A stretch of 64,000 bases of DNA from Bremerella volcania (GTDB taxonomy: Bacteria; Planctomycetota; Planctomycetia; Pirellulales; Pirellulaceae). Below, piece by piece: positions 9,454 to 17,601 of this stretch. The notes below the pieces were generated by a model, which searched no databases, was not told where the DNA came from, and saw only the letters and a program-made list of their open reading frames with translations. The translations under genes and the position numbers were made by a program. The stretch spans positions 5,642,001 through 5,706,000 of the forward strand of contig NZ_CP036289.1 of the NCBI RefSeq assembly GCF_007748115.1, read 5' to 3'. Each line of letters starts with the position of its first letter. The stretch's first letter is position 1.

Positions 9454-10172
9454 GAGACGTCCCCTCCGTGATGATGTCGTTTAGCACGGGCCAAGAACGC
9501 CGCGCCGACCAACACCACCAACAAATGCACCGAAACGATTTCAAAGGGAAGCAGGTACCCCGCCAAACCAGTTTGTTCGCTCTCGATCTTGTCGGCCCGC
9601 ACACCGATGAGCGCCAGGCCAATCTCGCCAGTTCGCTGTGGCATTCCTTCGCTGGCCTTGACCGCCATGAGTTCCAGTCTCCGCCGCTGCTCCGCGGTAA
9701 TCTCTTCCCCGCGTGCCCGTTGGCTCTTGAGTTCTTCCGCGTAAGCAACTAACTGCGCATCCGCCGTGGACTGATAATTCGAGCTTTGCCACTCAGGGAT
9801 GAGAAATACCAGTTGGACCAAAACGGCGAGCAGGGTACCGCCAACCAAAAGCCCCAAGATCCAGTCGCCTGCCTGGGTCCGCATGGTGATGAACGCTTTT
9901 TGCGCCGTGAGCATCACGCCGAAGATCAGCAGTACAACCGTTCCGCCCACGTAAATCATCAACTGCATGGCGCCGACGAAATACGCTCCTGCAAGAAACA
10001 GCAGACCGCTGGTTGCCGCCAGGCTGACGATCAACGCAAACGCCATCCGTACGATGTTGTTCGTCAATGCCACGATCACGGCAAAACCGCACGCACACAG
10101 AGCTATGACGTAAAACATCACCGTGTGCCAGTTGATGGCCGCTTCGCTAGTGGCTGCAAGCAGGGGAGTCAC
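9450..10172 (-). CDS. nuoJ: NADH-quinone oxidoreductase subunit J
   Basis: A 240-residue NuoJ, the membrane subunit with the pi-bulge helix that gates proton transfer. The conserved FVGAMQLMIYVGGTVVLLIFG helix-3 region is obvious, and five hydrophobic segments can be placed. A hydrophilic insert of about 70 residues (roughly positions 128-200, rich in Glu, Arg and Gln, for example SQRARGEEITAEQRRRLEL) splits helix 4 from helix 5 and makes the protein longer than usual (~170-185). Translation starts at GTG, overlapping the nuoH stop in GTGA. Confidence 0.93.
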   Translation of the reverse strand: MTPLLAATSEAAINWHTVMFYVIALCACGFAVIVALTNNIVRMAFALIVSLAATSGLLFLAGAYFVGAMQLMIYVGGTVVLLIFGVMLTAQKAFITMRTQAGDWILGLLVGGTLLAVLVQLVFLIPEWQSSNYQSTADAQLVAYAEELKSQRARGEEITAEQRRRLELMAVKASEGMPQRTGEIGLALIGVRADKIESEQTGLAGYLLPFEIVSVHLLVVLVGAAFLARAKRHHHGGDVS

Positions 10173-11434
10173 TCGACTTCTCCTTCCTCGTCCGGGGATG
10201 GCGAAAGCGACTTGAGCAACGCATCGGCCTGCTTCTCGCCGGACTTAAACCACCCCTCACGGACCAGGGCCCGATCTTGAGCCGGCAGAAGATCATTGAA
10301 AAAAGGAACGCCTAGCGCCGTCCAGAACATCACACCCAATAGACAGACCGCCGCGATTGGAACGCAGTACTTCAGGCACATTGTAATCACCTGGTCGACA
10401 CGCAGGCGGGGGAAAGTCCACCGCACCCACATCATCGCGATCACACCGATCGATGCTTTCATCAATAGGCAAAGCAAGCCGAACAGATTGGCCGTCGTAC
10501 TGAACCACCAGCAGTTGCCTAGATAGTTTGGGAACCAATCCATTAAGGCACTGAAAATTGGAATCGGCCCATTCCATCCACCAAAGAACAGAATCGCAGC
10601 CAAGGCCGATACCAAGATCATCGAGCCATATTCGGCCATGAAGAACAGACTCCACCGCATGCCAGAGTACTCGGTGAGAAAACCGGCAACCAGTTCACTT
10701 TCCGCTTCCGCCAGATCGAAAGGAGCTCGATTCACACTGGCAACCGCGCAAGTAAAGTAAACCCAGAATACGACGAAGATGAAGGGATCGTGAAAGATGA
10801 GCCAATTGGTAAACAATCCGCGTTGTTGATCACCGATGGCTACCAGATCCATCGTCCCGCAGATCATCAGCGGAACGATCACGCAGATACCCAACGGCAC
10901 TTCATAGCTAACAACCTGGGCTGCCTGCCGCATCGCACCAAAGAGGGACCATTTCGACCCGGACGAGTAACCAGCCAGGATGACGCCGAAGACTTCCAAT
11001 CCCAAAACGGCGATTAGGAAGAACAGACCAATATTCAAATGCAACGCCACCCAACCCGAAGCGAAGGGAAGGGCCATGAATGCTGAAAAGCTGGCTGCGA
11101 AGGCAACATAAGGAGCAAGCTTAAAGAGGATGGGATCGGCGTCCTTAGGCATCAAGTCTTCTTTCGAGAGAAGCTTAATTCCGTCGGCCAGCGACTGAAG
11201 CCACCCGAACGCTCCGCCGGTGCGTGTCGGTCCCAGGCGATCTTGAATACGGGCGGAGACTTTCCGTTCAGCCCAGATGAAAACAAAAGCACCAAGAGCG
11301 ATCACATTGACCAGCAAGAAGGCTTGAATCAGCGCGGCGACTGTGTACCCCAGGAATTCCCATCCTGCAGGAAACCAACCTGCGAAGAACTCTCCCACGT
11401 GCGCGCTTTCCTTGTGCGTAAGATTACCGGGCAA
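10169..11434 (-). CDS. nuoH: NADH-quinone oxidoreductase subunit H
   Basis: A NuoH of about 410-421 residues that forms the quinone chamber of complex I together with NuoB and NuoD. Family signatures are ERKVSARIQDRLGPTRTG after helix 1, the SYEVPLG loop and NRAPFDLAEAESELVAGF with acidic residues leading into the channel. About eight membrane helices are visible. The start is unclear: the longest frame begins with TTG at 11434, but GTG at 11398 has a better-placed AAGGAA ribosome-binding site. It follows hupE after a gap of about 140 bases, unlike the tight overlaps downstream. Confidence 0.95.
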   Translation of the reverse strand: MPGNLTHKESAHVGEFFAGWFPAGWEFLGYTVAALIQAFLLVNVIALGAFVFIWAERKVSARIQDRLGPTRTGGAFGWLQSLADGIKLLSKEDLMPKDADPILFKLAPYVAFAASFSAFMALPFASGWVALHLNIGLFFLIAVLGLEVFGVILAGYSSGSKWSLFGAMRQAAQVVSYEVPLGICVIVPLMICGTMDLVAIGDQQRGLFTNWLIFHDPFIFVVFWVYFTCAVASVNRAPFDLAEAESELVAGFLTEYSGMRWSLFFMAEYGSMILVSALAAILFFGGWNGPIPIFSALMDWFPNYLGNCWWFSTTANLFGLLCLLMKASIGVIAMMWVRWTFPRLRVDQVITMCLKYCVPIAAVCLLGVMFWTALGVPFFNDLLPAQDRALVREGWFKSGEKQADALLKSLSPSPDEEGEVE

Positions 11435-11577
11435 AACACTGTCTTTTCCCGGATCCTCATGATACCGGTCCAGGCATCCGGCGAAAACTACTCAGTCCCC
11501 AATCTTAGACTTTCTGGTCGGGATACAAGCGAATTCGCGATCAAACACTCCACGGGAAATATCTCGATCAGTAGCCA

Positions 11578-12171
11578 CTACAACACGCCTAGCAGCAATC
11601 CGACGCCTGCCAGCGAGATCGCGACTCCCGACAGTCGAAACTGAGGTACCCACCGCTGATTACATTTCATACCCAACCCACCAGCAATCCCAATCAAATG
11701 AAGTAGTGCGGTAGCCCCAACAAACCCAGCCGCGTAAAAGACAGGAGCGGCCATTGCTGGCATTTCGGTTCCGTGAGCATGGCCGTGCGTCAAACCAAAA
11801 GTCCCAATAAAGATGGCTGCAGTGATTAGTGGATACTTCACCCCAAAGGCCAAGGCTGCACCAAGAGCGATCACGGTCAGAGCGATTCCACACTCGACAA
11901 AGTGAAACGGCACACCATTCATGCCAACAATACCGCCGGCTACCATCATGCCCGAGAAGGCTGCAGGAAGAATCCATATCGCCCTCCCACCCATCTGTAC
12001 ACTCAAAAGCCCGACAGCGATCATCGCCAGAAGATGATCAAAGCCAAACCAGGGGTGAAGGAATCCAGCACCCAGTCCATCGCCGGTAAGCCCTTCTTGT
12101 GGGTGAGCAAAGGCTGTGGATGAGGTGGCGATAACCAGACAAACGACCTGCAACACTCTCCGAAGATTCAT
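11578..12171 (-). CDS. HupE/UreJ family membrane protein inside the nuo operon
   Basis: A 197-residue membrane protein with the HupE/UreJ signature HPWFGFDHLLAMIAVGLL directly after a signal peptide ending in AFAHP. Six or so hydrophobic helices follow, and the second His-rich element is LTHGHAHGTEMP near residue 135. Members of this family are linked to nickel or cobalt supply for hydrogenase and urease. Here no such enzyme is nearby: the gene lies between nuoD and nuoH on the same strand, with about 150-base gaps on both sides. The ATG at 12171 is used rather than the GTG one codon upstream. Its role is open; metal transport near complex I is inference. Confidence 0.85.
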   Translation of the reverse strand: MNLRRVLQVVCLVIATSSTAFAHPQEGLTGDGLGAGFLHPWFGFDHLLAMIAVGLLSVQMGGRAIWILPAAFSGMMVAGGIVGMNGVPFHFVECGIALTVIALGAALAFGVKYPLITAAIFIGTFGLTHGHAHGTEMPAMAAPVFYAAGFVGATALLHLIGIAGGLGMKCNQRWVPQFRLSGVAISLAGVGLLLGVL

Positions 12172-12249
12172 CACGGCTGCTCCGATTAGAAGCCAGGCCC
12201 ATCGGACGGCCAGTAGACCAATTTAGGCATGGCAGTACCAAGGGCCCCA

Positions 12250-12264
12250 TACATTTAAAATGTA
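12250..12264. promoter_or_regulatory. Palindrome upstream of hupE
   Basis: TACATTTAAAATGTA has perfect 6-base arms around a 3-base centre. It lies about 80 bases before the hupE start and is AT-rich compared with its surroundings, so a regulator-binding site is possible. No matching regulator can be named. Confidence 0.4.
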
Positions 12265-12286
12265 CGGAAACCCATCTCAACGCATC

Positions 12287-12309
12287 GGCTTCGGTGAAAA
12301 GACCGAACC
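12287..12309 (-). other. Stem-loop just after nuoD
   Basis: GGTTCGGT and ACCGAAGCC can pair across a CTTTTC loop with one bulged base, starting about ten bases after the nuoD stop. There is no following T-run, so it may be an RNA-processing or partial-termination element rather than a full terminator. Confidence 0.35.
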
Positions 12310-12319
12310 TTCATGGCAA

Positions 12320-13525
12320 TTACCTATCGATCTCTCCCATCACGATATCCAATGAACCGACGATCGCCGGAATGTCGGCGATCAACCCACCGCGGCAAAG
12401 CTCTTCCACGACCGATAGGTTACTGAAACAACTGCTGCGAGCCCTGGCACGGCGTGGGACCGAGTCACCACCATCGGAAACGACATAGAACCCCATCTGT
12501 CCGCGTGGACATTCCGTTTCGAGATAGGCCTCGCCTTTCGGCAATTTGGTTGCCAGCTTGATGGGTGTCCCCCAGTCACCACTTGACTTCTGATAAAAGT
12601 CCATCCCTTGGCGGATCAACTTGATCGCCTGGATTACCTCGAGCATCCTCACGTAAAACCGGTGCCAACAATCGCCCAGTACGGCTTCTTCCGGAACCGC
12701 TGGATAAACTTGATCCTTAGGGTAGCTTCCGTTCTTTTCGACAATTACCTCAAAATCATATCCCTCGTACATCGAGCGGTAGCGAGGCTCGCCATCCCGG
12801 CGCAGATCATGATCGACGCCTGACCCTCTCAGCACAGGCCCCGAGCAACCGTAAGCAATCGCCATGTCGGCCGACATGATCCCGATGCCTGTGGTTCGCT
12901 TGATGAAAATGGCATTCGTCGTCAGAAGCGTGTGATAGTCCGGGATCTGTGGTTCGAACTGATCGAGAAACTGGCGACACTTATCGATCCAGTCCGACGG
13001 CAAGTCAGCCGTAACACCTCCCGGAGTTATGTAGCTGTAAGTTAGTCGCGCACCGCAGACCCATTCCAAAAGATCGAGAATCTTCTCTCGCTCGCGAAAC
13101 GCATAGAGAAACGGGCTGAACGTCCCGAGATCGAGCCCGTAGGTCCCCATGCCCACCAGATGACTGGCAATGCGGTTGAGTTCCGCGATCATCACGCGAG
13201 TATGCCGCACCTTCTCGGGCAGGTCGTAGTTCAGTAGTTTCTCGACGGCCAGCGACCAACCGAGGTTCATGTTCATCCCAGCCAGGTAATCCATCCGGTC
13301 GGTATACGGAACAAACTGCCGTGGCGTGAGGTTCTCTCCGATCTTCTCAGCGCAACGATGCAAGTATCCGATATGGGGCACCGCCTCCGAGACGACTTCG
13401 CCGTCGGTTCGCAAGACGAGTCGAAGGACGCCATGAGTGCTCGGATGCTGGGGCCCCATGTTCACCAACATCTCGTCGGTGCGAACATCGAGTTCAATGA
13501 TTTCGGAATGATTCGCGTTGGACAT
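12320..13525 (-). CDS. nuoD: NADH-quinone oxidoreductase subunit D
   Basis: A 401-residue 49-kDa subunit of the peripheral arm, derived from the hydrogenase large subunit and forming the quinone-binding site with NuoB. The N-terminal MGPQHPSTHGVLRL contains the conserved quinone-site His, followed by YLHRCAEKIGE and the YTDRMDYLAGM motif. The C-terminal GLIADIPAIVGSLDIVMGEIDR is the standard ending. Length is normal. It follows nuoC after 19 bases. No NuoC-NuoD fusion is present, unlike Escherichia coli. Confidence 0.96.
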   Translation of the reverse strand: MSNANHSEIIELDVRTDEMLVNMGPQHPSTHGVLRLVLRTDGEVVSEAVPHIGYLHRCAEKIGENLTPRQFVPYTDRMDYLAGMNMNLGWSLAVEKLLNYDLPEKVRHTRVMIAELNRIASHLVGMGTYGLDLGTFSPFLYAFREREKILDLLEWVCGARLTYSYITPGGVTADLPSDWIDKCRQFLDQFEPQIPDYHTLLTTNAIFIKRTTGIGIMSADMAIAYGCSGPVLRGSGVDHDLRRDGEPRYRSMYEGYDFEVIVEKNGSYPKDQVYPAVPEEAVLGDCWHRFYVRMLEVIQAIKLIRQGMDFYQKSSGDWGTPIKLATKLPKGEAYLETECPRGQMGFYVVSDGGDSVPRRARARSSCFSNLSVVEELCRGGLIADIPAIVGSLDIVMGEIDR

Positions 13526-13544
13526 TCAAAGGGCTTTCAACAAA

Positions 13545-14075
13545 CTAACGTCCACGGATTCCGTGATACTCAAGTGGCATTTCGTAGTCTTTACGAAGTG
13601 GATGCCCTACCCAGTCTTCAGGACACAAGATCCTCCGCAGGTTTTGATGCCCGACAAATAATACGCCGGATAGATCATACGCCTCCCGTTCGTGCCAATC
13701 GGCAGCTCTCCAAACGTCGGTCACCGACGGCAGTTCAGGGATTTGCCCTTCAACATCTTCCTTCCATCGCGGCAGCATCACCTTTATCACGCCGGTCGTC
13801 TTGTGGCGAATACTGGAAACGTGATATACGACTTCCAGATGTGGCTGCCATTTCACTTTGGCTGCTTTCTTTGGGTCAGTCTCGCAGTAGTCGACGACGC
13901 AAATCGAATTCAGGTAGTCGAATGCGATCGTAGGCTCCTGCTTGAGATAACGGCACACTTCCACCAAACCAGCAGACGTTACCTCGATCCAAGGATCGAC
14001 GTTTTCAAGATTCGCACCGGAGATCTTGCCACCGAAACGATTTTTGAGTGTCTCTATGAAGGCTTCGTCGATCAT
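13545..14075 (-). CDS. nuoC: NADH-quinone oxidoreductase subunit C
   Basis: A 176-residue 30-kDa subunit of the peripheral arm. The family signature [18 protein letters not shown] followed by [10 protein letters not shown] and the HPLRKDY ending is complete. Length matches stand-alone NuoC. It starts 25 bases after nuoA on the same strand, so the usual nuoB between nuoA and nuoC is missing here. Confidence 0.95.
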   Translation of the reverse strand: MIDEAFIETLKNRFGGKISGANLENVDPWIEVTSAGLVEVCRYLKQEPTIAFDYLNSICVVDYCETDPKKAAKVKWQPHLEVVYHVSSIRHKTTGVIKVMLPRWKEDVEGQIPELPSVTDVWRAADWHEREAYDLSGVLFVGHQNLRRILCPEDWVGHPLRKDYEMPLEYHGIRGR

Positions 14076-14100
14076 GCTTGCGTATTACTTTCCTGAATCC

Positions 14101-14730
14101 TTACGGCGTCGTTGCCACCTGGGTTGAGTCGCGCCAGCTCGATTTAGATTTCGCACTGGTATGGGGATGTCCGGCCATCGATCGCACCCAGTCGAGATCA
14201 CCTCGCTTCCAGACATAGGCGAATCCAACCATGAGGATCGCAAAAAAGATCATGATGTCCGCCACGCACGTCCACACCAACTTCGATGCAGCAGACTGGG
14301 CCTGGGTGTTGCTTTCGGCAACGTCCTTCGAGGCTAACAGTTCCGCTTCATCGACCGGCAACCCTAGCTCGGTCATCAGGCCTATGTACCCAGGGCCGAT
14401 CGCACGTGTACCATCCTCCATCTCGACAATCGCAGGTGATTCCGGCCTGGCAAGCTGGGTCGACTTCCCGAAAACAACCGCCCAAGGAAAGAAGAAGGCG
14501 ACTTCAACATCGAAGATAATGAACAGCAATGCGACCACGTAGAACCGCAGGTCGAATTGGACAAAGCTGGAACCGATCGTCGGCTCGCCACATTCATAGA
14601 TCTCGAGCTTTTCTTCGTACGGATTCTTAGGTCGCAGGATGCTTCCCAGTAAGAGGTTCACCAACACGAAACCGAAGCCTGCCACGGTGAACAGGATCAG
14701 GTAAGCAACGATCGTGGTTGATAAACTCAT
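14101..14730 (-). CDS. nuoA: NADH-quinone oxidoreductase subunit A with an extra loop
   Basis: A 209-residue NuoA, normally about 120-145 residues. Helix 1 is followed by NPYEEKLEIYECGEP, whose Cys loop is the hallmark of the subunit, then helix 2 FYVVALLFIIFDVEVAFFFPW. Between helix 2 and helix 3 an acidic stretch of about 60 residues (positions 89-150) is inserted, and there is a basic tail after helix 3. The Cys loop is part of the quinone-reduction gating region. The gene lies between nuoI and nuoC. Confidence 0.93.
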   Translation of the reverse strand: MSLSTTIVAYLILFTVAGFGFVLVNLLLGSILRPKNPYEEKLEIYECGEPTIGSSFVQFDLRFYVVALLFIIFDVEVAFFFPWAVVFGKSTQLARPESPAIVEMEDGTRAIGPGYIGLMTELGLPVDEAELLASKDVAESNTQAQSAASKLVWTCVADIMIFFAILMVGFAYVWKRGDLDWVRSMAGHPHTSAKSKSSWRDSTQVATTP

Positions 14731-14820
14731 GAGCTACGTCCGGCTTGAATGCGTAACGAAAGGTTCGACCCAGCGCGTCTGGCATGCCCTCATTTAAGGG
14801 GCCACGCGACAACTGTGCAA

Positions 14821-15357
14821 CTAGCCGGTTTGCTCGGAAGGACCGCCATGGACGGGTCGAAGTACCGCCTTCGATTCCGCGACGGCCGTTGGATTCAAAG
14901 TCGCTCGTCCCCAGGCAACATCGATTGGCAAACGAGAATAGTCGACCAGCGCACCATCGCGACTGTAAGAACTCAAGTCGAGCGTACCACCCATAAAGAT
15001 GCAATCGACCGGGCACGGCTCGATACACAAAGCACAAAACATACACTTCGTGTAATCGATGGTGAAATGCGTGAGCCGAAAACCTTTGCCGTTCTCAACA
15101 CGTTCTTTGCCGATGTAGATGCAGTCGACCGGGCAAGCCTTGGCACATTGATCACAGCCGATGCAGGTAGTGACATCGAATCGATGAAACCCTCGATAGC
15201 GGGGGGCCACTTGGGCAGGAAGCTCGGGATATTCGAAGTGCTCGGTAAATGTTTTGCGGTTTGGGTCGTACGTCGATTTCCAGACCCGAAGGGTCACCCA
15301 AAGGCCTTGAATGACCGTGGTGATCGCGCGATTCAGATTTTTCCACCAACTAAGCAT
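14821..15357 (-). CDS. nuoI: NADH-quinone oxidoreductase subunit I (two [4Fe-4S] clusters)
   Basis: A 178-residue ferredoxin-like subunit carrying clusters N6a and N6b on the path to quinone. The two motifs are Cys65/68/71/75 ([12 protein letters not shown]) and Cys105/108/111/115 ([12 protein letters not shown]). The ATG at 15357 is chosen because AAGGGAAGG lies just upstream; an in-frame GTG at 15372 is possible. It is the first gene of the complex I operon, with nuoA beginning about 90 bases on. In most bacteria nuoI sits between nuoH and nuoJ, so the order here is rearranged. Confidence 0.95.
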   Translation of the reverse strand: MLSWWKNLNRAITTVIQGLWVTLRVWKSTYDPNRKTFTEHFEYPELPAQVAPRYRGFHRFDVTTCIGCDQCAKACPVDCIYIGKERVENGKGFRLTHFTIDYTKCMFCALCIEPCPVDCIFMGGTLDLSSYSRDGALVDYSRLPIDVAWGRATLNPTAVAESKAVLRPVHGGPSEQTG

Positions 15358-15455
15358 GCCTTCCCTTCGCACGAATTCGGTTGATCATCGTTGGCTCGAA
15401 AGTGGCGCCGCTTCCCCTTACAGGACTTAAGCTTGCGTTAACGGTCAGCGACCTA

Positions 15456-15483
15456 ATATTAACAATTTCCCCCCTTCTGACAA
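15456..15483 (-). promoter_or_regulatory. Candidate promoter of the nuo operon
   Basis: Reading the minus strand, TTGTCA (15483-15478) is followed after 16 bases by TAATAT (15461-15456), a fair sigma-70 match. Transcription would start near 15449, giving a leader of about 90 bases before nuoI. Confidence 0.45.
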
Positions 15484-15631
15484 AGTGAGACCAAGTGGCC
15501 AATTGGCGGGGCAAACTGCTTGAATTCCAGGGACCTTAGATAACCCTGGCAGCCAAGGCAAATCCTCCCGTTTTTTCGGCACATTCCTCGCGACTGGCTC
15601 CAGAATTCACTAAAGTCCGAGATTTGCTTGC

Positions 15632-15659
15632 TTGACGCCGCTAAATTAGCGCGTAGAGT
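15632..15659 (+). promoter_or_regulatory. Candidate csrA promoter with palindrome in the spacer
   Basis: TTGACG at 15632-15637 and TAGAGT at 15654-15659 are 16 bases apart. The spacer contains the perfect palindrome CGCTAA-A-TTAGCG (15639-15651), which is a natural place for a repressor. The -10 box is weak. Confidence 0.4.
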
Positions 15660-15870
15660 GAAGTGAGAGTTTCCTCGCGCAAAACAGGCTGTTCTTGTTG
15701 CGTTTGGGAGATTTTCGAGGATGTCGCTGTATTAGGTTGATATGACTCGAACCTTTTGATTTCTGCTCAAGTCTAACGAAGGCGCCAAGAAGGTTCAAGC
15801 ATTCGACAAGGCAGTGCCGCCAAAATCATGAAAGAGTATCCCCCCTTGGCGGTTGCGTGGAGAGCATAAA

Positions 15871-16083
15871 ATGCTGGTATTATCGAGGAAGAAAAACGAG
15901 AGCATTGTCATCAATAACGACATCACCATTGTCGTTGTTGAAATTCGTGGTGATAAGGTCCGCCTTGGCGTCGAAGCTCCAAAGGAAGTCCCCGTGCATC
16001 GCCGCGAAGTTTACGATGCTATCAAACGCAATGAGAGTGGACAGTCGGCGACGGACGCGTCGGCCAACATGGAATCGGAATAG
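15871..16083 (+). CDS. csrA: Carbon storage regulator CsrA
   Basis: A 70-residue CsrA/RsmA, the RNA-binding dimer that represses or stabilises mRNAs at GGA motifs and, in many bacteria, coordinates motility and central metabolism. The N-terminus MLVLSRKKNESI is diagnostic, as are the GDKVRLGVEAP and VPVHRREVYDAI segments; Arg44-type and Leu4 RNA-contact residues are present. The start is the ATG at 15871, with GGAGAG shortly before it, rather than the in-frame TTG at 15853. The tail after residue 56 is Ser/Asn-rich and variable, as is usual. A flagellar-type gene occurs elsewhere in the window, but no direct link can be shown. Confidence 0.95.
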   Translation: MLVLSRKKNESIVINNDITIVVVEIRGDKVRLGVEAPKEVPVHRREVYDAIKRNESGQSATDASANMESE

Positions 16084-16238
16084 TCATCCAGATTAAGTGA
16101 TCTCGGATTGCCTTTCTCATTGAAACATTAAGCACTAACGAAGCCCGCGAATTCTTACCGTATTCTGCTGCGGTTGCGTGTTTCGAAGGTTTTCGGTTTG
16201 CCAAAAAGAGGATTTTCGCTTCCTGACGGCATCCCCCC

Positions 16239-16268
16239 TTGAAGACACTATAAGTCATTGGGTATATT
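16239..16268 (+). promoter_or_regulatory. Promoter of the tRNA-Glu gene
   Basis: TTGAAG (16239-16244) and TATATT (16263-16268) are separated by 18 bases. The expected start point near 16275 lies about ten bases before the tRNA, which fits a short trimmed leader. Confidence 0.6.
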
Positions 16269-16285
16269 TAAGCCCTTCAACAAAC

Positions 16286-16358
16286 GGCCCCTTCGTCTAG
16301 TGGTCTAGGACACCGGCCTTTCACGCCGGTAACACGGGTTCGAGTCCCGTAGGGGTCA
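16286..16358 (+). tRNA. tRNA-Glu (anticodon TTC)
   Basis: The 73-base sequence folds as a cloverleaf. The acceptor stem GGCCCCT pairs with AGGGGTC (one G-T pair), and the anticodon arm CCGGC-CTTTCAC-GCCGG carries TTC. The T arm is ACGGG-TTCGAGT-CCCGT and the discriminator base is A. The 3' CCA is not encoded. It is followed directly by a terminator. Confidence 0.97.
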
Positions 16359-16362
16359 CTGC

Positions 16363-16396
16363 AAAGCCTTTCGTCTTCCGACGACAGGCTTTTTTT
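16363..16396 (+). terminator. Intrinsic terminator after tRNA-Glu
   Basis: AAAGCCTTTCGTC pairs with GACGACAGGCTTT across a TTCC loop with one mismatch, ending in a run of seven T (16390-16396). This is a classic rho-independent terminator. Confidence 0.85.
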
Positions 16397-16547
16397 GTGG
16401 GCGTACGCAACCTGGCCAACGCGCGTCATACTTTCTCTCAGTGCCAAGTCGGTCACCCAATCATGTTCATTCGCAAGTTGAACACTCACCGCAATTGCGG
16501 GTAAGCTTTCTTTGATCCAACGCCGCGCACGCATTAAGTCAATCAAC

Positions 16548-17594
16548 ATGACTAAACTACCTTACGATGCCATACTCGTTCTCTCTTTCGGCGGTCCCGA
16601 GAAACCGGACGATGTCATACCCTTCCTAGAAAATGTTCTCCGCGGTCGTAATGTTCCTCGCGAGCGAATGCTCGAAGTCGCCGAACACTATTACCACTTC
16701 GGTGGCAAAAGCCCAATCAACGACCAAAACCGAGAGTTAATCGAAGCTCTCAAGTCGGAACTCGTTTCTCAAGATATTTCGCTTCCGATTTTCTGGGGGA
16801 ATCGCAACTGGTACCCCCTATTGGCAGATACCTTGAAGCAGATGTTCGATGCTGGGCACCGCAAGGTACTGGTCTTCGTGACCTCCATCTTCAGTTCTTA
16901 CTCAGGCTGTCGTCAGTATCGTGAAGACATTCAGCGTGCCCTGGAGGAGTTGAACCTGACGGAGCAGATGTCGCTCGACAAAATTCGAACGTTCTATAAC
17001 CACCCCGACTTTATCGAGACCATGGTGGATCGTGTCCGTGACGCGATCAGAGAACTCCCCGAAGATGGCTCCGATCGGCGGAAGGTATTGTTCACGGCTC
17101 ACAGCATCCCCAATGCAATGGCAGCCAACTGCGCTTATGAAAAACAACTGCATGAGAGTTCCCGTCTGATATCGGAAGCCTTAGGTCTGGAAGATTGGTC
17201 ACTAGTTTACCAAAGCCGAAGTGGCCCCCCCCAACAACCGTGGCTGGAACCGGACGTTTGTGATGTCATCCAAGAGATCGCTGATAAGAAATTGGCAAGC
17301 CAGGTCGTAATTGTGCCGGTTGGTTTTGTTTCCGATCACATGGAAGTCATCTACGATCTGGATGACGAGGCTGCCAAACTAGCGGAGGAGGTTGGCATCA
17401 CGATGGCACGTGCCAAGACCGCCGGCATCCACCCAAAGTTCATTGGAATGATCCGTAAGCTGATTGAAGAGCGTTTGGGCATTACCCCCGAAAAGGAAGC
17501 GATCGGCAAGTTCGGCCCATCGCACGATGTCTGTCCGATCGACTGCTGTAAATACGAACCGCGTCGACCGGGTCCTGTTCCATCTACAGAGTAA
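16548..17594 (+). CDS. hemH: Ferrochelatase with Fe-S-type cysteines
   Basis: A 348-residue ferrochelatase, inserting Fe2+ into a porphyrin at the end of haem synthesis. The metal-site motif LFTAHSIP gives His185, and VSDHMEVIYDLD gives Glu266. Cys121 in SYSGCRQYRED and Cys329, Cys333, Cys334 near the C-terminus (HDVCPIDCCKYEP) occupy the positions where actinobacterial and animal ferrochelatases bind a [2Fe-2S] cluster; the spacing is not standard. The start is the ATG at 16548, since the upstream extension reads through unrelated sequence. Whether the substrate is protoporphyrin or coproporphyrin is not decided here. pcp follows after seven bases. Confidence 0.93.
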   Translation: MTKLPYDAILVLSFGGPEKPDDVIPFLENVLRGRNVPRERMLEVAEHYYHFGGKSPINDQNRELIEALKSELVSQDISLPIFWGNRNWYPLLADTLKQMFDAGHRKVLVFVTSIFSSYSGCRQYREDIQRALEELNLTEQMSLDKIRTFYNHPDFIETMVDRVRDAIRELPEDGSDRRKVLFTAHSIPNAMAANCAYEKQLHESSRLISEALGLEDWSLVYQSRSGPPQQPWLEPDVCDVIQEIADKKLASQVVIVPVGFVSDHMEVIYDLDDEAAKLAEEVGITMARAKTAGIHPKFIGMIRKLIEERLGITPEKEAIGKFGPSHDVCPIDCCKYEPRRPGPVPSTE

Positions 17595-17601
17595 GTACTA
17601 G

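Larger units (their letters stand above)
15358..15870. other. Divergent intergenic region between nuoI and csrA
   Basis: This stretch of about 510 bases has no convincing gene. It holds promoter candidates for both directions (listed separately) and several inverted repeats: GCCAATTGGC at 15498-15507, CCAGGG/CCCTGG arms at 15527-15549, and CGCTAAATTAGCG at 15639-15651. The csrA leader would be about 200 bases long if the proposed promoter is right, leaving room for leader regulation. Confidence 0.6.

Noticed and set aside
16277-16549. Minus-strand frame of 90 codons
   Set aside because: It covers tRNA-Glu and its terminator.
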